From an uncultured Opitutaceae bacterium (GTDB lineage: Bacteria > Verrucomicrobiota > Verrucomicrobiia > Opitutales > Opitutaceae), in the NCBI GenBank assembly GCA_903916755.1, contig CAIWXW010000096.1:1-59636 (forward strand): DNA of 59,636 bases, given 5' to 3'. The notes under the pieces were generated by a model that saw only the letters and a program-made list of their open reading frames with translations, did no database searches and was not told the origin of the DNA. Made by a program: the position numbers and the translations under genes. Position 1 is the first letter of the stretch. Each line of letters starts with the position of its first letter. Below are positions 1-8,302 of the stretch, piece after piece.

Positions 1-2
1 AG

Positions 3-902
3 GACATCCCGATGGGCAAGGATATCGAGCAGTGGCGCGATGAAAAGGCGCTGGGCGAGGTCGACCGCTGGATCATCCGCATGGGCATTGGCTATTTTTC
101 GGCGGCCGAGGGGATTGTCGGCGACAACATCCAGCACGTCGTGCGCGAACTGGTCACCGCCCCGGAATTGAAGCTGGTCCTGGGCCGCCATGCCCACGAG
201 GAGAACATCCACGCGGATTCGCTCCTGTACATGATTTCCTCGCTCGGCATCAACCCGCACGAGTGCGAGGCCATGTTCGAGGATGTCCCGACGATCGTGC
301 GCAAGAACGAGTTCGTCACCCGCATCTCCAGCGATCTGCGCCGCGATCTCGACCTGACCAGGCCGGAAAACAAGAAGTTGCTGGCCAAGAACATTTTCGT
401 CTTCGGCCAGTGCATGGAAGGGACCCAGTTCTACGGGCTCTTCGGCATGATCCTGTCCCTCTACCGGCAGAACAAGATCCCCGGCATCGGCCAGATGTTC
501 CGCTACACGCTGCGCGACGAATCGAACCACATCGAGGTCTTCCGCAACCTGTTCATGGACCTGATCGAGGAAAACCGAGAGATCTGGACCTCCGATTTCA
601 AGGAGGAGCTGCGCGCCCTCATGGCGGAGGCCGTCACCCTCGAGAAGGAGTTCATTCGCGACTGCCTGCCCGTCAACGCGGTCGGCCTGCGCCTGGAAGA
701 TTTCCTCACCTATATCGATTACATCGCCGACCGCCGCCTCGAAGGCTGTGGCCTGGCGCCGCTCTCGGGCGGCGTTAAGAATCCATTGCCTTGGCTCGCC
801 GAGATGATGGACATCAAGAAGGAGCAGAACTTCTTCGAAGGCCGGGTCACTGAATACCAAAAAGCCTCCTCCCTTTCGGTCGCGTCTGATGACGAACTTT
901 GA
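3..902 (+). CDS. nrdB: Ribonucleoside-diphosphate reductase beta subunit, class Ic-like (5' end missing)
   Basis: Radical-generating subunit of aerobic ribonucleotide reductase, which makes dNTPs. The reading frame is open from the window edge; the codons D-I-P before the first methionine (base 12) match the interior of the family, so about 55 residues are missing. Counting from that Met, the six metal ligands are visible: E33, E64 and H67 (EENIH), E136, E170 and H173 (DESNH). The residue that is the radical tyrosine in class Ia is Leu71, and ligand 1 is Glu not Asp; both fit the R2c group typified by Chlamydia trachomatis, which uses a Mn/Fe centre. The alignment to the chlamydial protein (from memory) runs without gaps through this region. 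The alpha subunit follows 183 bases downstream on the same strand. Confidence 0.95.
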   Translation, partial: DIPMGKDIEQWRDEKALGEVDRWIIRMGIGYFSAAEGIVGDNIQHVVRELVTAPELKLVLGRHAHEENIHADSLLYMISSLGINPHECEAMFEDVPTIVRKNEFVTRISSDLRRDLDLTRPENKKLLAKNIFVFGQCMEGTQFYGLFGMILSLYRQNKIPGIGQMFRYTLRDESNHIEVFRNLFMDLIEENREIWTSDFKEELRALMAEAVTLEKEFIRDCLPVNAVGLRLEDFLTYIDYIADRRLEGCGLAPLSGGVKNPLPWLAEMMDIKKEQNFFEGRVTEYQKASSLSVASDDEL

Positions 903-938
903 CTGTAGGCTGAATCCGCAGCCTTAGGCCCCGGGTAA

Positions 939-961
939 TTCGAGCCCGCTCCCGGCTCGAA
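939..961 (+). terminator. Hairpin between nrdB and nrdA
   Basis: Perfect 8-bp inverted repeat TTCGAGCC / GGCTCGAA around a 7-base loop, in the gap between the reductase subunits. There is no T-run after it, so it is either a weak attenuator or an mRNA-stability hairpin rather than a clear intrinsic terminator. Confidence 0.35.
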
Positions 962-1085
962 CTCGGTGACTCCCCCTAAGCGCTTTTGTGTCCATCCCCC
1001 GGTGCGGTGTTTTTCACCCGCGCCCTGAGTCCACTCTCTCCGTCCCTCTCCCTCCCTTTTGTATCAATTCCGTCACGATCCTCCC

Positions 1086-4000
1086 ATGAGCAATCCCTCT
1101 CTCGCGCACGACCTCGCGCTCAAGCGCGCCGTCCACGCCCCCGTCGAACAGAAGCCCCACTATGCCTGGCGCGACATCCTCGCCAACGAGGAAATCCCGG
1201 TCCCCTCCATCGTCCTGCTGTGCCCGCACGGCGAGGAACGCTTCGCCCTGGGCGAGGTGGCGGACACGCTCGGCAAGGCCCTCACCAATGTCTGCCTCGC
1301 CCGCGGCGAGAAGGAGATCTTCACCGACACGAACCGCGCCTGGGTGACCGGCATCTGCCGCGAGCTCTCCGCGAACCTGGTGAGCCAGGCCCTGGCGCAG
1401 ACGCCCCTCCGCCTAACCCTGAACGCCCTGTATGAGCTGATCGAGAAGACCCTGGTCGACAACAACGCCTATTTCGTCGCCAAGAGCCTGCTCCTCAACC
1501 GCGCCCGCAAGCTCTCGGTCAACCGCGAGTCGGCGGCGCAGACCGCCTTCCGGGTCATCCGCCGCAACAACCAGGTGGTGCCGTGGAACGAGCAGAAGGT
1601 CGAGATCGCCATCCGGAAGACGTTCCTCTCGCTCGAGCGCGACTCCTCGCCGGCCGTGGCGATCACGCATGCGGTAGCCGAGCGGGTCCAGGCCTCCAAG
1701 CAGGCCTTCGTCCACATCGAGGAGATCCAGGACATGGTGCAGGAGGAGCTGATGAAGGCCGGCCATTACAAGGTCGCCGCCGCCTACATCCTGTTCCGCG
1801 CCGACCGGGCCTCCGCCCGCGTCTCCGGCAGCCTCGATCTCCCGGCATTCCCGGTCACGGTCGAGGCGGCGGCGCCGGGCCAGGAAACGATGGTCGTGGT
1901 CAAGAAGGCCGACGGGCAGAACCACTTCTGGGACGGGGCCGACCTGCGCAAGCGGATCGAGTTCGCCCGGATCGACCTGGAACTCTGCCTGACGGCCGAC
2001 CAGATCGAGCAGGAGCTGCGCCGCTCGATCTACGACCAGATATCCCAGAAGGACCTGGATGCCACCATCATCCTCAACTCCAAGACCCTGATCGAGAAGG
2101 ACGCGGACTTCGCGAAATTCGCCGGCCGGATCCAGCTCACCTACATCTACGAGGAGGTCCTGGGCTGGGACATCGTCCGCGACGGCATCGGCAAGCTGAA
2201 GGAATTCCACCAGCGCTCGTTCAAGAAGTACCTGGAGCACGGCGTCGCCATCAAGCGGCTGAACCCGAAGCTCCTCGAGTATGACCTCGTCCGCCTGGCC
2301 GGCGCGCTCGATCCATCCTCCGACCTCGAGTTCGACTTCCTTGGCATCCAAACCCTCTACGACCGGTACCTGATCGTCGACAAGGTCTCCAAGCCGACCC
2401 GCCGGATCGAGACGCCCCAGTTCTTCTGGATGCGCGTGGCGATGGGCCTGTTCCTGGCCGAACCCGAGCAGCGCGAGCCCAAGATCACGGCGCTCTACTC
2501 CCTCTACAAGACCCGCCGGTTCTGCTCGTCGACCCCGACCCTCTTCAACGCGGGCACGCTGCATTCCCAGCTGTCCTCCTGCTACCTCTACTACGTCGAC
2601 GACTCGATCGAGGGCATCTTCCAGCGCGGCATCGCGGAGAACGCCTACCTGGCCAAGTGGGCCGGCGGCCTCGGCGGCTCCTGGACGGCGGTGCGCGGCA
2701 CCGGCGCCTACATTGGCGGCACCAACGGCGAGTCCCAGGGCGTCATCCCGTTCCTCAAGCTGCACAACGACCAGCTGGTGGCGGTGAACCAGGGCGGCAA
2801 GCGCAAGGGTTCCGGCTGCGCCTACCTCGAGACCTGGCATAACGACCTCTATGAATTCCTCGAGCTGCGGAAGAACACCGGCGACGACCGGCGCCGCACG
2901 CACGACATGAACACGGCCAACTGGATCCCCGACCTCTTCATGAAGCGGCTCGAGGCCCGCCAGCCCTGGACCCTCTTCCGCTCGAACCAGACCAAGGATC
3001 TCCACGAGCTCTACGGCAAGAAGTTCGAGGAGCGCTACCTGCACTATGAAAAGCTGGCCGAGCAGGGGAAGATCCACGGCCAGACGGTCGAGGCGATCGA
3101 GCTGTGGAAGAAGATGCTCTCGATGCTGTTCGAGACCGGCCATCCCTGGATCACGTTCAAGGATGCCTGCAACGTCCGCTCGCCCCAGGATCACGTCGGC
3201 GTGATCCACTCGTCCAATCTTTGCTGCATGACGGCTGATCAGCGCGTCGTAACCGCGGAAGGCCTGGTCACGGTGGCCTACCTTTACGAGAAAGCGCGCA
3301 AGCTCGCCCTGGTCGGACCCTCCGGCGAAATCATCGAGACGGCGCCGGGTAACATCGTGGTCGGGCGTTCGGGCCCGGTCTCGGCGGGCCCGATGCTCCT
3401 GCCCCGCCCGAATGCTCCTATCGTAAAAATCCGCACCCAGGAGGGTTATAGTCACAAGGTGACGCCCGACCACAAGGTGTGGGTCGTTGCTCGCGGCTGG
3501 GTCGAGGCCCAGCATTTGCAGGCGGGCGACAAGATTGAAATTCAACAGGCGGAGGGCCTGTGGGGCGACTTGGATGCGGCCGACGAAGCCTTTATTTGTG
3601 GCCTCGTGGCGGGCGACGGCACGTTCCTGCACCACACGAACGGCTCCGTCTCGGTCTGCGTCGACGTCTGGAGCCATGAATTCAGCCTGCTGCCGGAGGT
3701 GGAGCGCACGGTCGCGCGCATCCTCGAATCTGCGGGGGAACGTGCTTATACGACCTCGAGCCTGGAGCCCCTATTTGCGGGCGATCAGTATAAGCGCCGG
3801 TTGTCCTCGGCCCCGCTAGCGCGCGTCCTGGCCCTGCGCGGCTTTAACCGCAGCACCAAGCTGCGGGTTCCCGAGATCGTCTGGAGCGGGACCCGGGCCA
3901 CCGCCGCCGCTTACCTGCGCGGACTGTATGCCGCCGACGCAACGGTGCAGGGCGGCGAAGTCACCACCTGCTCGCTGGCATCGACGAGCCCGTCGTTCTT

Positions 4001-5552
4001 GGAGGAAATCCAGATCCTGCTGGCCAACTTCGGCATCAAGGCCTCCCTGACCAAGATGCGGGAAGCCGGGATGTGCGATCTGCCGGACGGCAAGGGCGGC
4101 AGCCAGGAATACTGGCAGAGCGAACTCTGGCGCCTGATGGTCACCTCGATTCGCGGCTGCCAAATCCTGGAGAGCCTGACGGGAATCGGCCGCCTGCGCG
4201 GCAACGAGAGCTTCCTGCTCAACCTCCAGAAGACCGGCTATACGCAGAAGATGCATGCGACCTTCACAGACCTGGAAGCTCTGCCCAATGAGGACGCCTA
4301 TTGCCTCCAGGTTTTCACCGAGGAGCACTCCTGGACGGTCAATGGCCTGATCACCAAGAACACCGAGATCACGCTGAACACCTCGAAGGAGGAGACGGCG
4401 GTGTGCAACCTGGGCTCGATCATCCTGGACGCCCACCTCCTGCCGGATGGCAGCCTGGACCACAAGAAGCTGCGGGAGACGATCCGGATGGCGGTCCGCG
4501 CCCTGGACAACGTCATCGACATCAACTTCTACCCGACCGAGGCGGCCCGCACCTCCAACCTGCGCCATCGCCCGATCGGCCTGGGCATGATGGGCCTGGC
4601 CAACGCCCTCTACATGAAGGGCGTCGCCTTCGCCTCGACCGAGGCGGTGGAGTTCAACGACGAGGTGATGGAGGCGATCGCGCACTACGCCTACGAGGCC
4701 AGCTCCGACCTCGCGGCCGAGCGCGGCACCTATTCGTCGTACAAGGGCTCGAAGTGGGACCGCGGGCTCCTGCCCCAGGACACGGTCGACCTCCTCGAGT
4801 CCGAGCGCGGCGTGCCGGTCGACGTGCCCCGCGGCGGCAAGATGGACTGGACCGCCCTGCGGGCCAAGATCGCGGCCCAGGGCATGCGCAACAGCAACGT
4901 CCTGGCGATCGCTCCGACCGCCACCATCTCGAACATCACGGCGACCTCGCCCTGCATCGAGCCCACCTACAAGAACCTCTTCGTCAAATCGAACCTCTCG
5001 GGCGAGTTTATCGTCCTCAATCCCTTCATGGTGAAGGATCTCAAGGCCAACGGCCTCTGGGACCAGGACATGATCGACAACCTGAAGTACTTCGACGGCG
5101 AACTGAAGGACATCACCCGCATCCCGGAGGCCCTGAAGGCGCGCTATCTGACGGCCTTCGACATCGACCCGAAGTGGATCGTGGAGGCCGCGGCCCGCCG
5201 CCAGAAGTGGATTGACCAGTCCCAGTCGGTCAACCTGTGGATCAAGACGCCGGATCTGAAGACGCTGAGCCACATGTACCGCCATGCCTGGCACGTGGGA
5301 CTCAAGACGACCTACTACCTCCGCTCGCTCGGCGCCTCGAACATCGAGAAGGCCACGATCGCGGTGAAGAAGGAGACCCGCGGGGCGATCAAGGAGGGCT
5401 CCGACGGCGGCCAGAATTCCGGCGATGCCGGCGGTTCCCACGAGACGATCGTCGCGGCGGTGGAGGGCAAGAAGGTGTACTCGGCCGAGGAGAAGCTCGC
5501 CTGCAGCATCGAGGCGATGCGCAACGGCGAGGCCTGCGAGGCCTGCCAGTGA
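1086..5552 (+). CDS. nrdA: Ribonucleoside-diphosphate reductase alpha subunit with in-frame intein
   Basis: Catalytic subunit of class I ribonucleotide reductase: reduces NDPs to dNDPs using the radical delivered by NrdB. The product is 1488 residues, about 1109 after removal of a 379-residue intein, close to the long chlamydial NrdA. Order: degenerate N-terminal ATP-cone-like segment (about 80-150), a recognisable ATP-cone (about 160-250), the ten-stranded barrel, and a C-terminal tail ending in C-E-A-C for re-reduction. Redox cysteines are C499 (SSCYLYY) and C1107 (CNLGS). The thiyl-radical motif N-L-C-T-E is split by the intein right after C713. The ATG is preferred over a TTG nine codons upstream because the leader is pyrimidine-rich and unlike protein; no clear Shine-Dalgarno precedes either. 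A strong terminator follows. Confidence 0.95.
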   Translation: MSNPSLAHDLALKRAVHAPVEQKPHYAWRDILANEEIPVPSIVLLCPHGEERFALGEVADTLGKALTNVCLARGEKEIFTDTNRAWVTGICRELSANLVSQALAQTPLRLTLNALYELIEKTLVDNNAYFVAKSLLLNRARKLSVNRESAAQTAFRVIRRNNQVVPWNEQKVEIAIRKTFLSLERDSSPAVAITHAVAERVQASKQAFVHIEEIQDMVQEELMKAGHYKVAAAYILFRADRASARVSGSLDLPAFPVTVEAAAPGQETMVVVKKADGQNHFWDGADLRKRIEFARIDLELCLTADQIEQELRRSIYDQISQKDLDATIILNSKTLIEKDADFAKFAGRIQLTYIYEEVLGWDIVRDGIGKLKEFHQRSFKKYLEHGVAIKRLNPKLLEYDLVRLAGALDPSSDLEFDFLGIQTLYDRYLIVDKVSKPTRRIETPQFFWMRVAMGLFLAEPEQREPKITALYSLYKTRRFCSSTPTLFNAGTLHSQLSSCYLYYVDDSIEGIFQRGIAENAYLAKWAGGLGGSWTAVRGTGAYIGGTNGESQGVIPFLKLHNDQLVAVNQGGKRKGSGCAYLETWHNDLYEFLELRKNTGDDRRRTHDMNTANWIPDLFMKRLEARQPWTLFRSNQTKDLHELYGKKFEERYLHYEKLAEQGKIHGQTVEAIELWKKMLSMLFETGHPWITFKDACNVRSPQDHVGVIHSSNLCCMTADQRVVTAEGLVTVAYLYEKARKLALVGPSGEIIETAPGNIVVGRSGPVSAGPMLLPRPNAPIVKIRTQEGYSHKVTPDHKVWVVARGWVEAQHLQAGDKIEIQQAEGLWGDLDAADEAFICGLVAGDGTFLHHTNGSVSVCVDVWSHEFSLLPEVERTVARILESAGERAYTTSSLEPLFAGDQYKRRLSSAPLARVLALRGFNRSTKLRVPEIVWSGTRATAAAYLRGLYAADATVQGGEVTTCSLASTSPSFLEEIQILLANFGIKASLTKMREAGMCDLPDGKGGSQEYWQSELWRLMVTSIRGCQILESLTGIGRLRGNESFLLNLQKTGYTQKMHATFTDLEALPNEDAYCLQVFTEEHSWTVNGLITKNTEITLNTSKEETAVCNLGSIILDAHLLPDGSLDHKKLRETIRMAVRALDNVIDINFYPTEAARTSNLRHRPIGLGMMGLANALYMKGVAFASTEAVEFNDEVMEAIAHYAYEASSDLAAERGTYSSYKGSKWDRGLLPQDTVDLLESERGVPVDVPRGGKMDWTALRAKIAAQGMRNSNVLAIAPTATISNITATSPCIEPTYKNLFVKSNLSGEFIVLNPFMVKDLKANGLWDQDMIDNLKYFDGELKDITRIPEALKARYLTAFDIDPKWIVEAAARRQKWIDQSQSVNLWIKTPDLKTLSHMYRHAWHVGLKTTYYLRSLGASNIEKATIAVKKETRGAIKEGSDGGQNSGDAGGSHETIVAAVEGKKVYSAEEKLACSIEAMRNGEACEACQ
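3225..4361 (+). other. Intein with LAGLIDADG endonuclease domain inside NrdA
   Basis: Self-splicing insert of 379 residues (714-1092 of the precursor). It begins with Cys1 (CMTADQRV) directly after the NrdA catalytic Cys and ends in Asn with Thr at +1, so ligation restores N-L-C-T-E. Splicing blocks visible: block A at the start, block B with its T..H pair (KVTPDHKVW), two LAGLIDADG-like helices (GLVAGDGTF and LRGLYAADA), and blocks F/G (EEHSWTVNGLITKN). The residue before the terminal Asn is Lys instead of the usual His. Base use is less GC-biased in places (for example around 3418-3470) than in the flanking exteins, consistent with acquisition. The acidic residues G-D-G and A-A-D suggest that the endonuclease may still be active, but this is not certain. 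Confidence 0.93.
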
Positions 5553-5573
5553 CGCCCCGGGGCCTTTGAAGGC

Positions 5574-5601
5574 AAAAGGCCCGCCTCCGCGGGCCTTTTT
5601 T
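5574..5601 (+). terminator. Intrinsic terminator of nrdA
   Basis: Eleven-bp perfect stem AAAAGGCCCGC / GCGGGCCTTTT with a 4-base loop, running into a T-tract, 21 bases after the nrdA stop. It separates the reductase genes from gntK. Confidence 0.92.
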
Positions 5602-5626
5602 CTGCCCCGCTTTCGCTTCCCCTATC

Positions 5627-6112
5627 ATGATCATCTTGCTGATGGGGGTGTCGGGGACCGGCAAGACCACGATCGGCCGGCTGCTGGCCGCTACTCTGGG
5701 CTGGAAATTCCGCGACGCCGATGACTTCCACTCCGCCGCCAATCGCGCGAAGATGGCTGCGGGCGTGCCGCTCGACGATGCTGATCGCGCGCCGTGGCTC
5801 GGAGCCCTGCGCCAGTGGATCGATGGCGAGCTCGCCCTGGGCCGCGACGCCGTGCTGGCCTGTTCCGCGCTGAAGGCGAGCTACCGCGCCCGACTCGCGC
5901 CGGATCCCGCCCGGGTCAGGGTCGTCTTTCTCACCGGCGATCCTGCCTTGCTGGCGGAGCGGCTGCGGCAGCGTGAGGGCCACTACATGAAGGCTGCCAT
6001 GCTCGCGTCCCAACTGACTACCCTGGAGCCTCCGGCGGACGCGCTGACGATTGACGTCAGCGCATCCCCGGAAGAGATCGTGCGCCGGATCCGCGCGGGC
6101 CTGGGCCGCTAA
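5627..6112 (+). CDS. gntK: Gluconokinase
   Basis: Phosphorylates D-gluconate to 6-phosphogluconate with ATP, feeding the pentose phosphate and Entner-Doudoroff routes. The 161-residue length suits the short GntK family of P-loop kinases. Walker A is G-V-S-G-T-G-K-T at residues 7-14. The family signatures D-A-D-D-F-H, C-S-A-L-K-A-S-Y-R (after the central strand) and Q-L-T-T-L-E-P-P near the C-terminus separate it from shikimate kinase. It stands alone, just after the nrdA terminator and convergent with the next gene; no gluconate permease or dehydrogenase is nearby. Confidence 0.9.
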   Translation: MIILLMGVSGTGKTTIGRLLAATLGWKFRDADDFHSAANRAKMAAGVPLDDADRAPWLGALRQWIDGELALGRDAVLACSALKASYRARLAPDPARVRVVFLTGDPALLAERLRQREGHYMKAAMLASQLTTLEPPADALTIDVSASPEEIVRRIRAGLGR

Positions 6113-6128
6113 CCGCCGGTGCGCGGGG

Positions 6129-6500
6129 TCAGGATTTGCTCGGCATGGCGCGGGCGAGATCGTCCCGTGCCCGCTCGTAACTGGCCTTCACGGGATCGAA
6201 CTGGGACTGATCCGCCGACTTCAGCTGATCGAGGAGCTGATCGCATGCCGCCAGCTTGTCCTTGGCTTCCGCAATGGCCTTCTGATCCGCTGGATTGGTG
6301 TCGGCGTTGATGGCGGAACGGTAAGCATCAAGCTGCTGCCTTGCGCCGGTCACGTATTGCGCCACGGCCTGGGACCGCTGCATCGCCGGATCGGAATCTT
6401 GGTCGGCCGCCTGGCCGGCTGCGGGCAGGGCGCAGGCGAGCAGCGCGAGCAGGCCGAGGGTCTTCCAGGACGGGCGGGAGTGGGTTTTTGGTGAGTGCAT
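6129..6500 (-). CDS. Exported helical protein of unknown function
   Basis: A 123-residue protein with a classical signal peptide (basic N-terminus, hydrophobic segment at about residues 14-26, then A-A-G-Q-A-A). The mature part is Ala-, Gln- and Asp-rich and is predicted helical, probably a short coiled coil, with a single Cys. I do not recognise a family. It is likely periplasmic. It is convergent with gntK, 16 bases away. Confidence 0.6.
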   Translation of the reverse strand: MHSPKTHSRPSWKTLGLLALLACALPAAGQAADQDSDPAMQRSQAVAQYVTGARQQLDAYRSAINADTNPADQKAIAEAKDKLAACDQLLDQLKSADQSQFDPVKASYERARDDLARAMPSKS

Positions 6501-6573
6501 GGTGCTTCCGAACCATGCGTGCGATGAAAGTTCCGCGCTGCGCCGATGTGGCGCAGGGTGCCAAAGTTTCCCA

Positions 6574-6870
6574 CTAAGCCCCGGGTGACTTCAGCCGCTT
6601 GAGCATTTCGGCGGCAAAGATCTCATAGACGATGCTGCGCTCTTCGACGAAAAGCGCCTCAATCGCCGAGCCGCTGGCATAGCGGAAAATGACGCGATGG
6701 CGGCCGACGCGAAGGCGATGATACCCCGCGAGGTTTCCTTCGAGCTGGCGAAGGTCACCCGATTCGTTTTTTAGACCAATCAGGGCCCGCCGCAGGAGCC
6801 GTCTCGGCTCGGGCGCGAGTCGACGACCGAACTCACGGACTTGCGCCGCAATGACGACGGAGTGGCTCAT
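6574..6870 (-). CDS. RelE/ParE-family toxin
   Basis: Toxin of a type II toxin-antitoxin pair, 98 residues, typical for the RelE/ParE superfamily. Visible signatures are the core L-E-G-N-L-A-G-Y-H-R-L-R-V-G-R-H-R-V and the C-terminal strand with V-E-E-R-S-I-V-Y-E. RelE members usually cleave mRNA on the ribosome, ParE members poison gyrase; the basic Y-H-R and R-H-R pattern leans to RelE, but the target cannot be decided here. Its ATG overlaps the antitoxin stop by 4 bases, so it is translationally coupled downstream of the antitoxin. Confidence 0.88.
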   Translation of the reverse strand: MSHSVVIAAQVREFGRRLAPEPRRLLRRALIGLKNESGDLRQLEGNLAGYHRLRVGRHRVIFRYASGSAIEALFVEERSIVYEIFAAEMLKRLKSPGA

Positions 6871-7115
6871 TCTGGAATGTCGTCGATGCTGTAGAATTTC
6901 GTCTTACCGGCTTCGTAGTCCTTGATCGCCTTCATCGCGTCGGGATTGGCCAAAATTTCCATGGTTTCGATCAGCGCCTGCATGCGATCTTTGCCGATGA
7001 CATACGCGACGGGGTCATCGTGTTTCGTGATGGTCGCGATATACCCTGCCTGGGCTTCCTTTACCATTTTAGGAAAGCCGGCCTGCCCTTCAGTGATAGA
7101 ATACGTAGATGACAT
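6867..7115 (-). CDS. Phd/YefM-family antitoxin
   Basis: First gene of the toxin-antitoxin operon, 82 residues. The N-terminal half is the Phd/YefM DNA-binding fold (I-T-E-G-Q-A-G-F-P-K-M-V-K-E-A, then a strand with V-A-Y-V-I-G), and the acidic C-terminus (Y-S-I-D-D-I-P-E) is the usual toxin-neutralising tail. Family antitoxins bind their own promoter and repress the operon with the toxin. The sequence just upstream is AT-rich for this genome, as expected for such an operator. Base use across the gene pair is visibly less GC-rich than the neighbours, suggesting horizontal acquisition. Confidence 0.87.
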   Translation of the reverse strand: MSSTYSITEGQAGFPKMVKEAQAGYIATITKHDDPVAYVIGKDRMQALIETMEILANPDAMKAIKDYEAGKTKFYSIDDIPE

Positions 7116-7236
7116 TGACTAACTATGTAAAACGAGAAGGAGCGACCTCAAGCACTTTCGAGCGGTTGGACGCTCGCCCGTCTCCGATCGGCCAACGGGC
7201 CCTTGACTCCGCTGCGGCGCGGGTTTCGAGAAGGGC

Positions 7237-7800
7237 ATGTTGCAGCCCCCGCCGGCGCCCCTCCTGCGTTCGGCCGCCCCGGCCGATGCCGCGGCGATCC
7301 AGACCATCTACGCACCTTACGTGCGCGACACCTGCATTTCCTTCGAGACCGAGCCACCCTCGATCGAGGAGATGCGCCTGCGGATCGAAAAGATCCTGCC
7401 GCGCTGGCCCTGGTTGGTCTGCGAGGAGGAGGGGAAGGTCGTCGCCTACGCCTACGCGGGCGAGCATCGCTCGCGCGCGGCCTTTCGGTGGGCCGTCGAG
7501 GTGGCCGTTTATGTGCGGCAGGATCAGCATCGCCGCGGCCATGGCCGGAGGCTTTACGCGCGGCTACTCTCCCTCCTGCGGCAGCAGGGATTTTATCACG
7601 CCTATGCGGCGATCTACGTGCCGAACCCGGCCAGCGTCGCCCTGCATGAAGCGGTTGGCTTCCAGCCGTGCGCCCGGTTCCCGAAGATTGGCTTCAAGTT
7701 GGGGGAGTGGCGCGACGTGGGCTGGTGGCACCTGGCCTTGCAGCCGCTCCCGCCGGCGCCGGCCGAACCGCTGGGTCCGGGCGCGGTCGCTTCGCCCTAG
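7237..7800 (+). CDS. GNAT-family N-acetyltransferase, phosphinothricin acetyltransferase-like
   Basis: Transfers acetyl from acetyl-CoA to an amine. The 187-residue protein has the acetyl-CoA loop in V-Y-V-R-Q-D-Q-H-R-R-G-H-G-R-R-L-Y at about residues 93-109 and the late motif N-P-A-S-V-A-L-H-E-A-V-G-F. The segment I-Y-A-P-Y-V-R-D-T-C-I-S-F-E-T-E near the N-terminus is characteristic of the phosphinothricin/methionine-sulfone acetyltransferase branch, whose natural substrates are often methionine sulfoximine-like compounds. The C-terminal 20 residues are a Pro/Ala-rich extension. The gene is monocistronic. Confidence 0.87.
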   Translation: MLQPPPAPLLRSAAPADAAAIQTIYAPYVRDTCISFETEPPSIEEMRLRIEKILPRWPWLVCEEEGKVVAYAYAGEHRSRAAFRWAVEVAVYVRQDQHRRGHGRRLYARLLSLLRQQGFYHAYAAIYVPNPASVALHEAVGFQPCARFPKIGFKLGEWRDVGWWHLALQPLPPAPAEPLGPGAVASP

Positions 7801-7930
7801 GGGCGGCATGGGGGATTCCCTGCTTGATTCACCCTCGGCCTAAGGGAGGGAACCCGCCAGATGCGGGGGAAGTCTAGTTGTTGCCTTCTCTTCCGTCACC
7901 ACGCCCTTCCGGGCGCGTCATTATTTGCGT

Positions 7931-8224
7931 ATGAAAAACAAGAACACCACGGCCTCCACCGCCCTTTTCTCCGAAACCATTCCTCACCGACTCGTCGCCG
8001 AACGCGCTTATGCGATCTGGGCGGCGAGCGGCCAGCCGGTCGGTCGGGACTACGATCACTGGGTCGAGGCCGAGCAGCAGTTGCTCGCCACGCGCGCCGA
8101 GGAGGAGAGCGAGAACCTGGCTGCCCGCATCGCACACGGAGGCGATCCGTTCGCCACGGACATCGACCGGGCGCTCGACGCCATGGCTCCGACGTCGCAG
8201 CAGCGCAGCGCGACATCGCTTTAG
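7931..8224 (+). CDS. DUF2934-family protein (copy 1)
   Basis: A 97-residue soluble protein of unknown function. The central segment (L-V-A-E-R-A-Y-A-I-W-A-A-S-G-Q-P-V-G-R-D, then H-W-V-E-A-E) is the DUF2934 signature. The C-terminus ends Q-Q-R-S-A-T-S-L, matching the end of a second family member about 570 bases downstream. ATG is preferred over a TTG two codons earlier. Only one small exported-protein gene lies between the two copies. Confidence 0.78.
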   Translation: MKNKNTTASTALFSETIPHRLVAERAYAIWAASGQPVGRDYDHWVEAEQQLLATRAEEESENLAARIAHGGDPFATDIDRALDAMAPTSQQRSATSL

Positions 8225-8302
8225 GCGCCGGGCCGCGGCCGGAAATGAAAATTCTGGCTTTCGGAGGGGGCGGGGTTTTCATGGGCAATCCCCTTATTCC
8301 CC

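Noticed and set aside
7124-7151. Possible minus-strand promoter upstream of the antitoxin (TTGAGG, 16-base gap, TACATA)
   Set aside because: The -10 match is only half of the consensus and transcription would start about 2 bases before the ATG; too weak to list as a feature.
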